This document shows positions 1-8,646 of a stretch of DNA of 64,000 bases, in pieces; within the stretch, counting starts at the first letter, position 1; each line of letters opens with the position of its first letter. Made by a program: the position numbers and the translations under genes. Source of the DNA: Micromonospora sp. CP22 (lineage in GTDB: Bacteria; Actinomycetota; Actinomycetes; Mycobacteriales; Micromonosporaceae); the NCBI RefSeq assembly GCF_009712475.1, contig NZ_VCJO01000006.1:62001-126000 (forward strand), in the 5' to 3' direction. A model generated the notes under the pieces. It worked only from the letters and a program-made list of their open reading frames with translations. It was not told the DNA's origin and did no database searches.

Positions 1-345
1 GGAGGCCGTGGACCGGTGCACCTCCAGGTGCACCTGAGCTGGGCACCGTCCCAGGACGAGGCCGAGGCGATCGCCTACGACCAGTGGCGTAGCAACGTCT
101 TCGCCCCGCCGGTCTGCTGGGACCTGGACACTCCGGAGCACTTCGACGTGGTCTCCGAAGCGGTACCGATGACCCGGCTCGCGGAGGTGGTCAACATCTC
201 CGCCGACCTGGGTCGGCACGTGGGCTGGCTGGAGGAGTACGTCGATCTCGGCTTCGACCAGATCGCACTGCACCACGTCGGGCAGGAGCAGCGGCCCTTC
301 CTGGACGCCTTCGGCGACCAGGTGCTGCCGAAGCTGCGCGCCTGA
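1..345 (+). CDS. LLM-class flavin oxidoreductase, C-terminal part (5' end outside window)
   Basis: The reading frame is open from the first base and ends at TGA 343-345, so only about 114 C-terminal residues are seen. The segment contains LQVHLSW, NVFAPP, ISADLGRH and LHHVGQEQ, which I associate with the tail of luciferase-like (LLM) flavin or F420-linked oxidoreductases of actinobacteria, close to the F420-dependent glucose-6-phosphate dehydrogenase-like branch. These are cytosolic TIM-barrel enzymes. The substrate and cofactor cannot be decided from this fragment. It converges on the GH9 cellulase gene, with a strong hairpin between the two. Confidence 0.65.
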   Translation, partial: GGRGPVHLQVHLSWAPSQDEAEAIAYDQWRSNVFAPPVCWDLDTPEHFDVVSEAVPMTRLAEVVNISADLGRHVGWLEEYVDLGFDQIALHHVGQEQRPFLDAFGDQVLPKLRA

Positions 346-386
346 GCCGACGAGTCCGGTCCGGTGAGCCGACGAGTCCGGTCCGG
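343..386. repeat. 22-bp tandem duplication at a gene end
   Basis: A 22-bp unit beginning at the stop codon (TGAGCCGACGAGTCCGG...) occurs twice head to tail at 343-364 and 365-386, with no mismatch. The second copy supplies part of the left arm of the hairpin that follows. It looks like a small slippage duplication at the 3' end of the oxidoreductase gene. Confidence 0.8.
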
Positions 387-413
387 ACCCCGCGCGGGGG
401 GTCCGGACCGGAC
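376..413. terminator. Bidirectional hairpin between convergent genes
   Basis: A perfect 16-bp inverted repeat (376-391 with 398-413) surrounds a 6-base loop. It lies between the end of the oxidoreductase and the end of the GH9 gene. No T-run follows on either side, as is usual for high-GC actinobacterial terminators. Placement and stem strength support a shared terminator. Confidence 0.75.
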
Positions 414-470
414 GTCGATCAGATGGGGGCCGGGTGGGGCGCCGGTCGCCGTCGGCACCCCACCCGGGGA

Positions 471-3080
471 TCAGGAAACGGTGCAGGCTGCGCCGTTGAC
501 CGTGACCAGGTTCGGCGCGGGGTTCGCGCCGCTGCCGGTGGTGGCGTTGAATCCGAACATCACCGAGCTGCCCGGGTTGATCCGCGAGTTGTACGACTCA
601 CCCTTCGCGGTCACCGTGGCCCCGGACTGCGTCACGTCGGCCATCCACGCGTCGCGCACCTTGGCGTCGCCGGTGAAGGCGAACCGGGCGGTCCAGCCGT
701 TGACCGGCGCGGTGCCGGTGTTGCGGATGTTCACCTGGGCGGTGAAGCCGGTGCCGCCCTCCCACGAGCCGTAGTTGGTGTAGGAGACCGTGCAGGTCGG
801 TGCCGGCACCGCCGCGGAGTCGCCCTGGTCGGCCACGAACGAGGCGACCCAGGCCAGCGCCGAGTTCCAGTTGATCGCCACCTCGTTGGTGGAGTACGAG
901 GCGATGTCGTCGACGAAGCAGAACATCGGCGCGCAGCCCTCGAGCAGCTGCTCCACGAACGGGTCCTGGAGCGCGGCGTTCGGTCCACCGGCGATCGACC
1001 CGGCGGGCGGCTTCGGCATGCTCGGGTCGAGCTGGTAGCCGAAGATCCGGCTGTGCTGGTTCTCCGCCGCGTGCTCGCCCCACCCGGTGACGTACGAGAT
1101 GTTCAGCGCGTTGCGGCCGAGGATGTAGTCCATCGTCTGCACCGCACCGTCCCGGTACTTCTCGTCGCCGGTCAGGTCGAACGCGGTGGCCAGCACGACG
1201 GCGTTGTTGAGGATGGCGCCGTTGCCGCCCCAGAAGTAGCTACCCGGGTCGCCCGGCATGGGCAGCCCGTACGCCTGACGGCCGATCTCGGCGAGGTAGC
1301 CGTCGGCGGCGGTGGTGACCGACGCGCGGACCCGGGCCAGGTCGGCGGCGGGCAGCCCGTTCGGCACCGTCGCCAGGTCGAGGCGGCCCAGCGCGGCCAC
1401 GCTCTGCCAGCCGAAACCACGCACGTCGAAGACGTCGCCGGTGTGGTGCGGCGAAGCGGTCAGGTCGGTCAGGTAGGTGGCCGCACCGGTGGTCAGGTAC
1501 AGCTCGACGGCCGCCCAGTAGAACTCGTCGGTGACGTTGGTGTCGTCGTACGGGCCACCGCCGTTGCCGGACGACGGCGCGTACCGGGCCGGGTTGGCCT
1601 TGGCCGCCGCGTACGCGGTCTTCGCCGCGCTGCCGCAGCGCTGCGCGAACTCCTTGTCGTACGGGGCGAACAGCCGGGCGCACTGGGCGGTCACGGCGGC
1701 CAGGTTCAGGGTGGCGGCGGTGGACGGCGGGTGCAGCTCGCGCGGCTCCGGGTCGTCCTCGGGCCGCATCGGCAGGCCGGTCCAGTTCCGGTCGTGGATC
1801 TTGTGGTGGGCCATGCCCGCCAGCGGCTTACCGGCCGGCACCTGCATCCGCATCAGGAACTCCAGCTCCCAGCGGGCCTCGTCGAGGATGTCCGGCACCC
1901 CGTTGTCCCGCTCGGGCAGCCGCAGCGTGCCGTCGCCGAGGTTGGCGCCGAACTCGCCCGTGGGGGCGTTCTTGGTCCGCTCGAAGGCGCTGAGCAGCTG
2001 GTAGGTGGCGATGCCGCCGTTGACCACGTACTTGCCGTGGTCACCCGCGTCGTACCAGCCGCCGCGTACGTCGAGGCGGTAGTCGCAGGCTCCGGCGGCA
2101 CAGGGCACGTTGGTGTCACCCTGGTTCGGGGCGACGTCCAGGTGACCGGCGGGGCGGGCGTACTCCTCGCCGACCAGGTCACCGTCGATGGCGATGCCAC
2201 TGCGCTGGATGTAGAAGAACTGCAACGCGTCCGAGCGCAGCTGGTCGTAGATGGTGCCGGAGATGTCGAACGGGTGGCTGACCTCGCCGTCCACGGCCAG
2301 CGTCAGCCCCTGACCCGGGGTGCGGTACGAGGAGAAGTCGACCGTGTGCACGTGCTGCGCCGACGCCTCGTCGACGCCCCGGACGGTGGTGGTGCCGCTG
2401 GCCAGCACGGCGCCGGAGGCGGAGTGCAGCTTCCAGGGCAGCGCCTCGGTCGCGTCGGTGACCACGGTGGCGTTCTTGGGCCCGCCGGGCAGGTAACCGA
2501 CCTGGTTGACCCGGACCCGGGGACCGGTGTCCGGCACGTACGGCTCGGGCGGGTTTCCGCCGCGCAACGAGATGTTGTCCAGACAGACGGTCTGCGCCTC
2601 GGCGGCACCGCCGACCTGGAAGATGAGCTGGGCGCGGTCGTCGTCGGTCGGCGCGACGAAGGTGCGTTCGATCCGCTGCTGGGTCGGCGTCGCGGCGGCG
2701 GTGACCGAGTAGTAGCCGGTGTAGGGTTCGCTGCCGAGTTGCAGCACGGCGGCGACCGAGCCGCCGGGCGTCGCGGTGACGTCGAAGCCGAGGGTGTACT
2801 CGGCGCCGGCGATCAGCGGAAGCGCGTCGTGGCCGATGCCGGCGTCCCAGGGGTTGGCCAGGCCGCCGGCCACGGTGGCACAGAGCTGGCCGTCGACCAC
2901 GCCGAGGGAGTCGGTTCCGTAGGAAAACCAAGGCGACGAGCCGTCGCTGAAATCACCGTTGCGGATCTGTTCGGGGGCGTCGGCGGGTGGGTCGGCGAAA
3001 GCGGTGCCGGCACTACCGCCGACCAGCGCCACGGCGGTCGCCGCGGCGAGCACCGCGAGACGACGTCGGGATGGCGTCAC
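471..3080 (-). CDS. Secreted GH9 cellulase with N-terminal CBM and C-terminal CBM2
   Basis: Extracellular endo- or processive glucanase, about 869 residues. The GTG at 3080 is preferred over longer upstream options: it has AAGGA 8 bases before it and starts a clear signal peptide (basic SRRR, hydrophobic core, AFA cleavage near residue 30). Next come a CBM4/9-like jelly-roll (about 35-180), an Ig-like CelD_N domain (about 195-280) and the GH9 barrel (about 285-745). The barrel shows YDAGDHGKY (catalytic Asp pair), the HSRIFGYQLDP His region and the YSTNEVAINW Glu region. A CBM2 with paired Cys residues ends the protein. A CebR-type operator lies 55 bp upstream, implying induction by cello-oligosaccharides. 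Family assignment is firm; exo versus endo mode is not. Confidence 0.93.
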   Translation of the reverse strand: MTPSRRRLAVLAAATAVALVGGSAGTAFADPPADAPEQIRNGDFSDGSSPWFSYGTDSLGVVDGQLCATVAGGLANPWDAGIGHDALPLIAGAEYTLGFDVTATPGGSVAAVLQLGSEPYTGYYSVTAAATPTQQRIERTFVAPTDDDRAQLIFQVGGAAEAQTVCLDNISLRGGNPPEPYVPDTGPRVRVNQVGYLPGGPKNATVVTDATEALPWKLHSASGAVLASGTTTVRGVDEASAQHVHTVDFSSYRTPGQGLTLAVDGEVSHPFDISGTIYDQLRSDALQFFYIQRSGIAIDGDLVGEEYARPAGHLDVAPNQGDTNVPCAAGACDYRLDVRGGWYDAGDHGKYVVNGGIATYQLLSAFERTKNAPTGEFGANLGDGTLRLPERDNGVPDILDEARWELEFLMRMQVPAGKPLAGMAHHKIHDRNWTGLPMRPEDDPEPRELHPPSTAATLNLAAVTAQCARLFAPYDKEFAQRCGSAAKTAYAAAKANPARYAPSSGNGGGPYDDTNVTDEFYWAAVELYLTTGAATYLTDLTASPHHTGDVFDVRGFGWQSVAALGRLDLATVPNGLPAADLARVRASVTTAADGYLAEIGRQAYGLPMPGDPGSYFWGGNGAILNNAVVLATAFDLTGDEKYRDGAVQTMDYILGRNALNISYVTGWGEHAAENQHSRIFGYQLDPSMPKPPAGSIAGGPNAALQDPFVEQLLEGCAPMFCFVDDIASYSTNEVAINWNSALAWVASFVADQGDSAAVPAPTCTVSYTNYGSWEGGTGFTAQVNIRNTGTAPVNGWTARFAFTGDAKVRDAWMADVTQSGATVTAKGESYNSRINPGSSVMFGFNATTGSGANPAPNLVTVNGAACTVS

Positions 3081-3132
3081 GGGGGGAGTCCTTCCGACGA
3101 GCGGGACGGAACTGGTGAAGTGGGGGTACGGA

Positions 3133-3150
3133 CCTGGGAGCGCTCCCAGG
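3133..3150. promoter_or_regulatory. CebR-type cellulose-utilisation operator (GH9 promoter)
   Basis: CCTGGGAGCGCTCCCAGG is a perfect 18-bp palindrome containing TGGGAGCGCTCCCA, the operator known for the LacI-family repressor CebR of Streptomyces and relatives. It sits in the divergent gap between the cellulase (minus) and the PP2C gene (plus). Repression of the cellulase, relieved by cellobiose or cellotriose, is inferred from that family knowledge. The remaining gap (3151-3301) holds no gene. Confidence 0.9.
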
Positions 3151-3301
3151 TATCGGGCATGTTTCCAGGACGCGCAACACATGTCAATCGACCGCGCCCG
3201 ATGAGCGTTAACGTTCACACTGAGTGAGATTCGCCGCGCCACGCCGGGTCGTACCGATCTCCTAGAGACAACTGAGCCCTACTCCTGGCAGGCTGCGTGC
3301 C

Positions 3302-4030
3302 ATGACCCTGAAGCTGCGTTCCGCCGGGACGAGCGACCGTGGGCTGATCCGTAGCGGAAACCAGGACGCCTTGCATTCCGGCACCTGGCTGGTCGCCGTC
3401 GCCGATGGCATGGGCGGCATGGCCGCCGGGGACCTCGCCAGCGCCATCGCCATCTCGTCAGTGGCCCCGTTGGACGTGGAGACACCGGAGGACGCGCTGG
3501 TCGCCGCGCTCCAGAACGGCATCCAGCTCGCCACCGAGCGGATCCGCCAGGCGGTCGCCGAGGATCCCCAGCGGCAGGGCATGGGCACCACCTTGACCGC
3601 GCTGCTGTTCGCGCGTACCGGTAGCTGCCTGGCGCTGGCCCACGTGGGCGACTCCCGGGCCTACCTGTTCCGCGACGGCGTGCTCAAGCAGATCACCCGG
3701 GACGACACCTTCGTGCAGATGCTCGTCGACCAGGGGCTGATCACGCCGGACCAGGCCGGAAGCCATCCCCGCCGCGCCGTGGTGACCCAGGCGTTGCAGG
3801 GCGACGAGGTCTCCCCGACGTACGCCACGATGGTGCCCCGGGCCGGCGACCGCTGGCTGCTGTGCAGCGACGGGCTGTCCAACGTCGTACGCGCCGAGAC
3901 CCTGGCCGAGGTGCTGGCGAGCCAGCCGGATCGGGAGGCCTGCGGGCGTACCCTCATCGACCTGGCGTTGCAGGCCGGTGGGCCGGACAATGTCACGGTC
4001 GTCATCGCCGACGTGGTCGAGGAGCCCTGA
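3302..4030 (+). CDS. PP2C-family serine/threonine protein phosphatase
   Basis: Soluble metal-dependent phosphatase of 242 residues, the size of a lone PP2C catalytic domain. PP2C landmarks appear in order: RSGNQD (about 18-23), VADGMGGMAAG (metal-binding Asp-Gly), GMGTTLTAL, AHVGDSRAYL, LLCSDGLSN and GGPDNVTVV. Unlike the mycobacterial PstP it has no transmembrane or extracellular part, and no kinase or FHA gene adjoins it. It is transcribed divergently from the GH9 gene and ends 15 bp from the convergent hrpB gene. Its substrates are unknown. Confidence 0.9.
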   Translation: MTLKLRSAGTSDRGLIRSGNQDALHSGTWLVAVADGMGGMAAGDLASAIAISSVAPLDVETPEDALVAALQNGIQLATERIRQAVAEDPQRQGMGTTLTALLFARTGSCLALAHVGDSRAYLFRDGVLKQITRDDTFVQMLVDQGLITPDQAGSHPRRAVVTQALQGDEVSPTYATMVPRAGDRWLLCSDGLSNVVRAETLAEVLASQPDREACGRTLIDLALQAGGPDNVTVVIADVVEEP

Positions 4031-4045
4031 CCGGCGGACACCGGG

Positions 4046-6622
4046 CTACCGTCGACGCCCGCTGTGCCGGGTCGGCGTGGCCGTGGTGGGATCCTCCGGC
4101 CAGGGGTGGCGTGGGTAGCGTCCGCGCAGTTCGGCGCGGACCTGCCGGTAGCCGGAGTGCCAGAACGAGGCGAGGTCGGCGGTGACCGCCACCGGTCGAC
4201 CGGCGGGGGAGAGCAGGTGCAGCAGCACCGGCACCCGGCCCCCACCGACCCGGGGCGCCTGCGACCAGCCGAAGGTCTCCTGGAGCCGGACCGCGAGGAC
4301 CGGGGCCGCCGGATCGGCGTAGTCGACCCGGATCCGCGAACCGCTGGGCACCGCGATCCGCTCCGGTGCCAACTCGTCCAGCCGCCCGGCCAACGGCCAG
4401 GGCAGCAGCCGGCGTAGCGCGGCGGTCACGTCGACCCGGGCCAGGTCGCTGCGACGTCGGGCGTCGGACAGCTCCGGCCCCAGCCAGTGCGGGGCGCCCG
4501 TCAGCAGCGCCTCGTCGGAGACGTCAGGCCAGTCGTCGCCGAGCGCGTGTCGGCAGAACGCCAGGCGCTCGCGCAGATTCGTGGCCGACGGCGTCCAGCT
4601 CAGCAGGTCGAGGCCGGTGTCGCGCAGCCCGGTCAGCAGGGCGGCGACCACCGCCTCCCGGTCGGGGCGGGCCAGGGGCCGGTCGACCACCTCGATGGCC
4701 CCCAACCGGAGCACCTCCCTGGCCACCACGTCCCCGCCCGACCAGCCGATCTGGCGTTCACTGCGCAGCAGGGAGCCGGCCACCTCGCGGGCGGTGACCT
4801 CGTCGAGGACGGCGGCGAGCCGGATCCGCGCGGCCGGTGCGCCGGGGGCACGATCGGCCACCGCGACGGCCAGCCATTCGACGCCCGCCAGCTCCGAGCC
4901 GGGTGCCAGCTCCGCCGCGGTCCCGCCGCTCATCAGGTACGCCGAACCGCCCGGCCGCCGCACCCGGGCCAGCCGCTCCGGGTAGGCCAGTCCGACCAGC
5001 AGCCCGGCGGCGAGGTCGTCGGGCAACCACACTGGCCGTCGGCCATCCCGTCCCTTGTTCACCGGCACCCCGTCCGCCGCCTCCTGCGGCTGGTCCGGGG
5101 CGGCGGGCGGCAGAGCGGCGCGCAGCCGGCGTACCTCCGCACGCCATCGTGCGGTGGCGGCCGGGTCGGTGCCGGCGCGCAACCGACGCCAGGCGGCAGC
5201 GAGATCGTCGCCGGAACCGGCCACCGCCGACTCGGCGAGCAGCGCCACCACCTGCGCGGCGCGGTCGGCACCCACCCGGTCGGCCCCGTCGATGAGGGCG
5301 CGGGCGAGCCGGGGATGCGCTCCGGCGGCGACGACCGCCCGGCCCCGCTCGGTGATCCGCCCGTCCGCGTCGAGCGCGCCGAGGGCGGTCAGCGTCTCGG
5401 CGGCCACCGCCATCGCCGCCGCCGGAGGCGGGTCGGGCAGCGCGAGTCCGGTCCCGCCGGGAGCGCCCCAGGCGGCGACCTCGAGGGCGAACCCGGTCAG
5501 GTCGGCGGTTGCGATCTCCGGCTCCGGCTGCGCGGGCAACCGCTCGTGCAGCCCCGGCGACCAGCAGCGGTACACCTGGCCGGGGGCCTCCCGACCGGCC
5601 CGACCGGCTCGTTGGGTCGCCGCCGCACGGGACACCGGCACGGTGACCAGCGCGCCCAGCCCTCGCGCCAGGTCCAGCCGGGCCACCCGGGACAGGCCCG
5701 CGTCCACCACCGTCCGCACCCCCGGCACGGTCAGACTGCTCTCCGCCACCGCAGTGGCCAGCACCACCCGCCGTCGCTCTCCCGAGCGCAGCGCGGCATC
5801 CTGCTCGGCGCTGCTCTGGCGGCCGTGCAGGCGTAGCACGTCGACATCGTCGCGCAGGTCGGAGAGTCTGCCGGCGACTGCGGCGATCTCGCCCACCCCG
5901 GGCAGGAAGACCAGCAGGTCGCCCTCCTGCTCGCGCAGCGCTCGTCGGACGGTGGCCGCGACGTGGTCGAGCAGTGCCCGGTCCACCGGTCCCGCGCCGG
6001 GCGGTGGCACCGGTCGAGGCGGTGGGGCCCAGATGCGGGTCACCGGATGCAGCGCCGACTCCGCCCGCACCACCGGCGCCGATGTCGCGCCGCCGATCAG
6101 GGCGGCGAAGCGGTCTGCCTCCGGAGTGGCTGACATGGCCAGCACCCACAGCTCCGGCCGCAGCGCCGCGCGGGACTCCACGCTGAACGCGAGCGCCAGG
6201 TCGGCGTCGAGCTGCCGCTCGTGGATCTCGTCGAGCAGCACCGCGTCGATGCCGGGCAACTCCGGGTCATGCTGCAACCGGCGGACCAGCAGCCCGGTGG
6301 TGACCACCTCCACCCGGGTACGCGGCCCGACCCGCCGCTCACCCCGAACCGCGTAGCCGATCCGGTCGCCGACCGGCTCGCCGAGCAGGGCGGCCATCCG
6401 CCGGGCAGCGGCCCGCGCGGCCACCCGGCGAGGCTGGGCGACGATCACCCGCCGGGCCACCGCGTCGGCCACCGCGAGCGGGGCGAGCGTGGTCTTGCCG
6501 GTGCCGGGCGGGGCGACCAGGACCGCGCTGCCGGCGGACTCCAGCGCCGCCACCAGCGTCGGCAGCACTGGCCGGACCGGCAGGTCGAGAGGCACGTCGG
6601 AGAGCACGGCCCAGTCTCGCAC
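4046..6622 (-). CDS. hrpB: ATP-dependent RNA helicase HrpB (DEAH box)
   Basis: Cytosolic DEAH-box helicase of about 858 residues (E. coli HrpB is 809). The Walker A motif is APPGTGKTT, followed by AQPRRVAARAAA, the DEAH-type box LLDEIHERQLD, a SAT motif, TAVAESSLTVPG and QRAGRAGR. A long HrpB-type C-terminal region follows. The frame stays open to 6928, but that would run through the DUF397 gene. The GTG at 6622 or the one at 6655 is more likely; neither has a strong ribosome-binding site. The RNA substrate is not established for the family. Confidence 0.9.
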   Translation of the reverse strand: MRDWAVLSDVPLDLPVRPVLPTLVAALESAGSAVLVAPPGTGKTTLAPLAVADAVARRVIVAQPRRVAARAAARRMAALLGEPVGDRIGYAVRGERRVGPRTRVEVVTTGLLVRRLQHDPELPGIDAVLLDEIHERQLDADLALAFSVESRAALRPELWVLAMSATPEADRFAALIGGATSAPVVRAESALHPVTRIWAPPPRPVPPPGAGPVDRALLDHVAATVRRALREQEGDLLVFLPGVGEIAAVAGRLSDLRDDVDVLRLHGRQSSAEQDAALRSGERRRVVLATAVAESSLTVPGVRTVVDAGLSRVARLDLARGLGALVTVPVSRAAATQRAGRAGREAPGQVYRCWSPGLHERLPAQPEPEIATADLTGFALEVAAWGAPGGTGLALPDPPPAAAMAVAAETLTALGALDADGRITERGRAVVAAGAHPRLARALIDGADRVGADRAAQVVALLAESAVAGSGDDLAAAWRRLRAGTDPAATARWRAEVRRLRAALPPAAPDQPQEAADGVPVNKGRDGRRPVWLPDDLAAGLLVGLAYPERLARVRRPGGSAYLMSGGTAAELAPGSELAGVEWLAVAVADRAPGAPAARIRLAAVLDEVTAREVAGSLLRSERQIGWSGGDVVAREVLRLGAIEVVDRPLARPDREAVVAALLTGLRDTGLDLLSWTPSATNLRERLAFCRHALGDDWPDVSDEALLTGAPHWLGPELSDARRRSDLARVDVTAALRRLLPWPLAGRLDELAPERIAVPSGSRIRVDYADPAAPVLAVRLQETFGWSQAPRVGGGRVPVLLHLLSPAGRPVAVTADLASFWHSGYRQVRAELRGRYPRHPWPEDPTTATPTRHSGRRR

Positions 6623-6765
6623 CGCCCCGCCCAGCCCACCTGCGCCGGCATCCACGGAGGGGCGCGGCGCTCCGGTCGTCCGGGCGGCGCGGCGTCGATC
6701 CTGGCCGCGCGGGGACGTGGGCGGCAGGATGCGTCGGGAGGGCGTCCGCCCGGAGCCCGGAGGGG

Positions 6766-6957
6766 TCAGCGACTGTGGACGCTGGTGACGAAGGCGCTCC
6801 AGGCCGACGGCGGGAAGGTCAGCACCGGGCCGTGGCGGTCCTTGCTGTCCCGTACCGCGACCCCACCGTCGATGGTGGCCACCTCGACGCAGTTGCCGTT
6901 GCCCACGCTGCGGGTGCTGGTGCGCCACTTCGCCCGGGACAGGTCGAGCGCGGTCAT
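6766..6957 (-). CDS. DUF397 small protein
   Basis: 63 residues starting MTALDLSRAKW, preceded by AAGGGGA at good spacing; earlier in-frame starts at 7005 and 6972 are less well placed. The core (WRTSTRS, NGNCVEVA, VAVRDSKD, and a TFPPSAWSAF tail) is the DUF397 pattern. Such proteins are common in filamentous actinobacteria beside an XRE/DUF5753 regulator, as here: the regulator gene ends 44 bp upstream. The pair is often compared to toxin-antitoxin or developmental (WhiJ/BldB-like) modules. The molecular role of DUF397 is not settled. Confidence 0.88.
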   Translation of the reverse strand: MTALDLSRAKWRTSTRSVGNGNCVEVATIDGGVAVRDSKDRHGPVLTFPPSAWSAFVTSVHSR

Positions 6958-7001
6958 CGCGATCCCCTTCATCGTTACCGAAAGTGACCGCGATGCAGCG
7001 G

Positions 7002-7844
7002 TCACGTAAAGTAGCGAGAAGCTTCCTTCAGGCGGACCAGGGACGCCGCTGGATCAAGTGCCAGAGCGCACAGCCTCTCGTGCACAAGGCTATACGAGCG
7101 CACCTGCGCGGGCTCCTCCAGTGCCATGCCCACGGAGAGATTTTCCAGGTAGACGACGGCCGCGTCGGCCGCGTCGGCAAAGGTGAGCAGCACGTACGAC
7201 GAGTTCATCGCCGGATGTCCGCCGACGTCGAAGGGAAGTACCTGGATGGTGACGTTCGGTAGCTGCGCGACGGTTTCCAGGTGGCTCATCTGGCCTGCCA
7301 TGACGCTCCGATCGCTGACAGGGCGTAGCAGTACCGCCTCGTTCAGCACCACCGACAGCTCCACCGGGGCGTTGCCGTGCAGCACGTCCTGGCGGCGTAG
7401 CCGGGCGGCCACCTTACGGTCCAGTCCCGACTCGCCGGCGGTGAGTCGGTACACCTCGCGGGCGTACGCCTCGGTCTGTAGGAGGCCGGGCACCGCCTCG
7501 GCCTCGTACGTGCGCAGCGTGGCCGCCTCGGCCTCCAGTCCGACGTAGAACTCGAACCAGTCCGGGAGCACGTCGCTGTAGTGCTGCCACCAGCCGCGCT
7601 GCTGGGCGCCCCGGGCGATCTCGATCAGCGCCTCGGCGTCGGAGCCGGTGACCTGGTACAGCGCCAGGGCGGCTCGGACGTCGCGGGGCTTGATGCCGAT
7701 CTGGGCGTTCTCGATGCGCGACAGGTTGCTCTTGGACATGTCCAGTTGGCGGGCGGCGACGTCCAGGGTCATTCCGGAACGTTCTCGCAACTGGCGCAGC
7801 TCGCGGGCGATGCGGCGGCGTCTGACGGTGGGGCTCGCAGTCAC
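7002..7844 (-). CDS. XRE-family regulator with DUF5753 domain
   Basis: 280 residues. A Cro/C1 helix-turn-helix lies at about 12-66 (LRQLRERSGMTLDVAARQLDMSKSNLSRIEN), followed by a DUF5753 domain (about 95-270; EAEAVPGLLQTEAYAR, LRPVSDRSVMAGQ, QVLPFDVGGHPAM). The only good start is GTG 7844, because an in-frame stop occurs 12 bases further upstream; GGAGG abuts the GTG directly, so leaderless translation is possible. It is partnered with the DUF397 gene downstream and faces the GPP34 gene across a repeat-bearing promoter gap. It probably controls its own operon. Confidence 0.9.
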   Translation of the reverse strand: MTASPTVRRRRIARELRQLRERSGMTLDVAARQLDMSKSNLSRIENAQIGIKPRDVRAALALYQVTGSDAEALIEIARGAQQRGWWQHYSDVLPDWFEFYVGLEAEAATLRTYEAEAVPGLLQTEAYAREVYRLTAGESGLDRKVAARLRRQDVLHGNAPVELSVVLNEAVLLRPVSDRSVMAGQMSHLETVAQLPNVTIQVLPFDVGGHPAMNSSYVLLTFADAADAAVVYLENLSVGMALEEPAQVRSYSLVHERLCALALDPAASLVRLKEASRYFT

Positions 7845-7892
7845 CCTCCGAGTCTGTCACGGGAAAAGGCGCAGGTCGCACCACCACGGAGT

Positions 7893-7927
7893 GCAACTAA
7901 GAAAAACGGGAGTTGCGTTGCAGTTGC
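7893..7927. promoter_or_regulatory. GTTGC/GCAAC repeat cluster in divergent promoter
   Basis: GCAACT at 7893-7898 forms an inverted repeat with AGTTGC at 7911-7916 across an A-rich spacer, and two further direct copies follow (GTTGC 7917-7921, AGTTGC 7922-7927). The block lies between the XRE regulator (minus) and the GPP34 gene (plus). An operator for the adjacent regulator is a reasonable but untested reading. Confidence 0.5.
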
Positions 7928-7987
7928 GCTCAGTGCATCCTTTCCCGGGTTAGCGATCACTTTGGACGGCCGGCTCGGGGAGGACGT

Positions 7988-8614
7988 GTGCTCACCGCCG
8001 ACGAGTTCTTTCTGATCGCGCACAACGACAACCGGGGCAAGGCGAAGCTGCACCCGGCGGCGACTGGCCTCGGGCTGGCCGGAGGGCTCCTCGGTGAGCT
8101 TGTCCTCTACGGACACGTGACGGTCACCGCCGGCCAGGTCGCCGTGATCGACCGCCGACCTCCGGCTGACGCGTTGGCGCACACCGTACTGGATCAGTTG
8201 GTCGGCGAGGCCCAACACCAGTCGGTGCGAACCTGGCTCAGCTTCCTCGCCCAGACCGCGGTGACCTCGGTCGGGGAGCGGCTGTGCCGGGCCGGTGTGC
8301 TGCGGCGGCAGGAGACCCGGCGGCTGCTGCGGACCGTCGTCACGTACCAACCGATCGACCTCAACGTCGTGGCCTGGCCGGCCACCCGGCTGCGGGCGTT
8401 GCTGGAACGCGCCGAACCCCCCACCGTGCCCGACGCGCTGCTGCTCGGGCTGGTCACCGCCGCCGGACTGACCCGCGAGGTGCTGTGGAGCGCCGGTCCG
8501 CGCGCGCACCACCGACTCAACCTGATCATCCCGGCCCTGCCGGACCCGCTGAAGGAACTCGTCGCGCACACCGAGGCCGCCGTCGGTGCGGCGGTGCTGC
8601 GCGGCGCTCCCTGA
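7988..8614 (+). CDS. GPP34 (Golgi phosphoprotein 3-like) family protein
   Basis: 208 residues, starting at GTG (LTADEFFLIAHND) just after GGGGAGGA. The N-terminal helix motif LTADEFFLIAHNDNRGK, the GGLLGELVLYGHV segment and an all-helical remainder match the GPP34 family. In eukaryotes GOLPH3 binds phosphatidylinositol 4-phosphate. Actinobacterial members are mostly uncharacterised and tend to lie near stress or secondary-metabolism genes. It is followed 32 bp later by an amino-acid permease. The function is unknown; membrane association is a family-based guess. Confidence 0.85.
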   Translation: MLTADEFFLIAHNDNRGKAKLHPAATGLGLAGGLLGELVLYGHVTVTAGQVAVIDRRPPADALAHTVLDQLVGEAQHQSVRTWLSFLAQTAVTSVGERLCRAGVLRRQETRRLLRTVVTYQPIDLNVVAWPATRLRALLERAEPPTVPDALLLGLVTAAGLTREVLWSAGPRAHHRLNLIIPALPDPLKELVAHTEAAVGAAVLRGAP

Positions 8615-8646
8615 CCCGGCACCCCTTCCCCAGACCGGAGCGGTAC

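Noticed and set aside
423..3227. A 934-codon plus-strand frame opposite the GH9 gene
   Set aside because: It is Arg/Gly/Val-rich without domains, a shadow of the real GH9 gene on the other strand, as expected in GC-rich DNA.
6623..6928. Extension of HrpB to the first in-frame start at 6928
   Set aside because: It would overlap the whole well-supported DUF397 gene in another frame, and its translation lacks family similarity.
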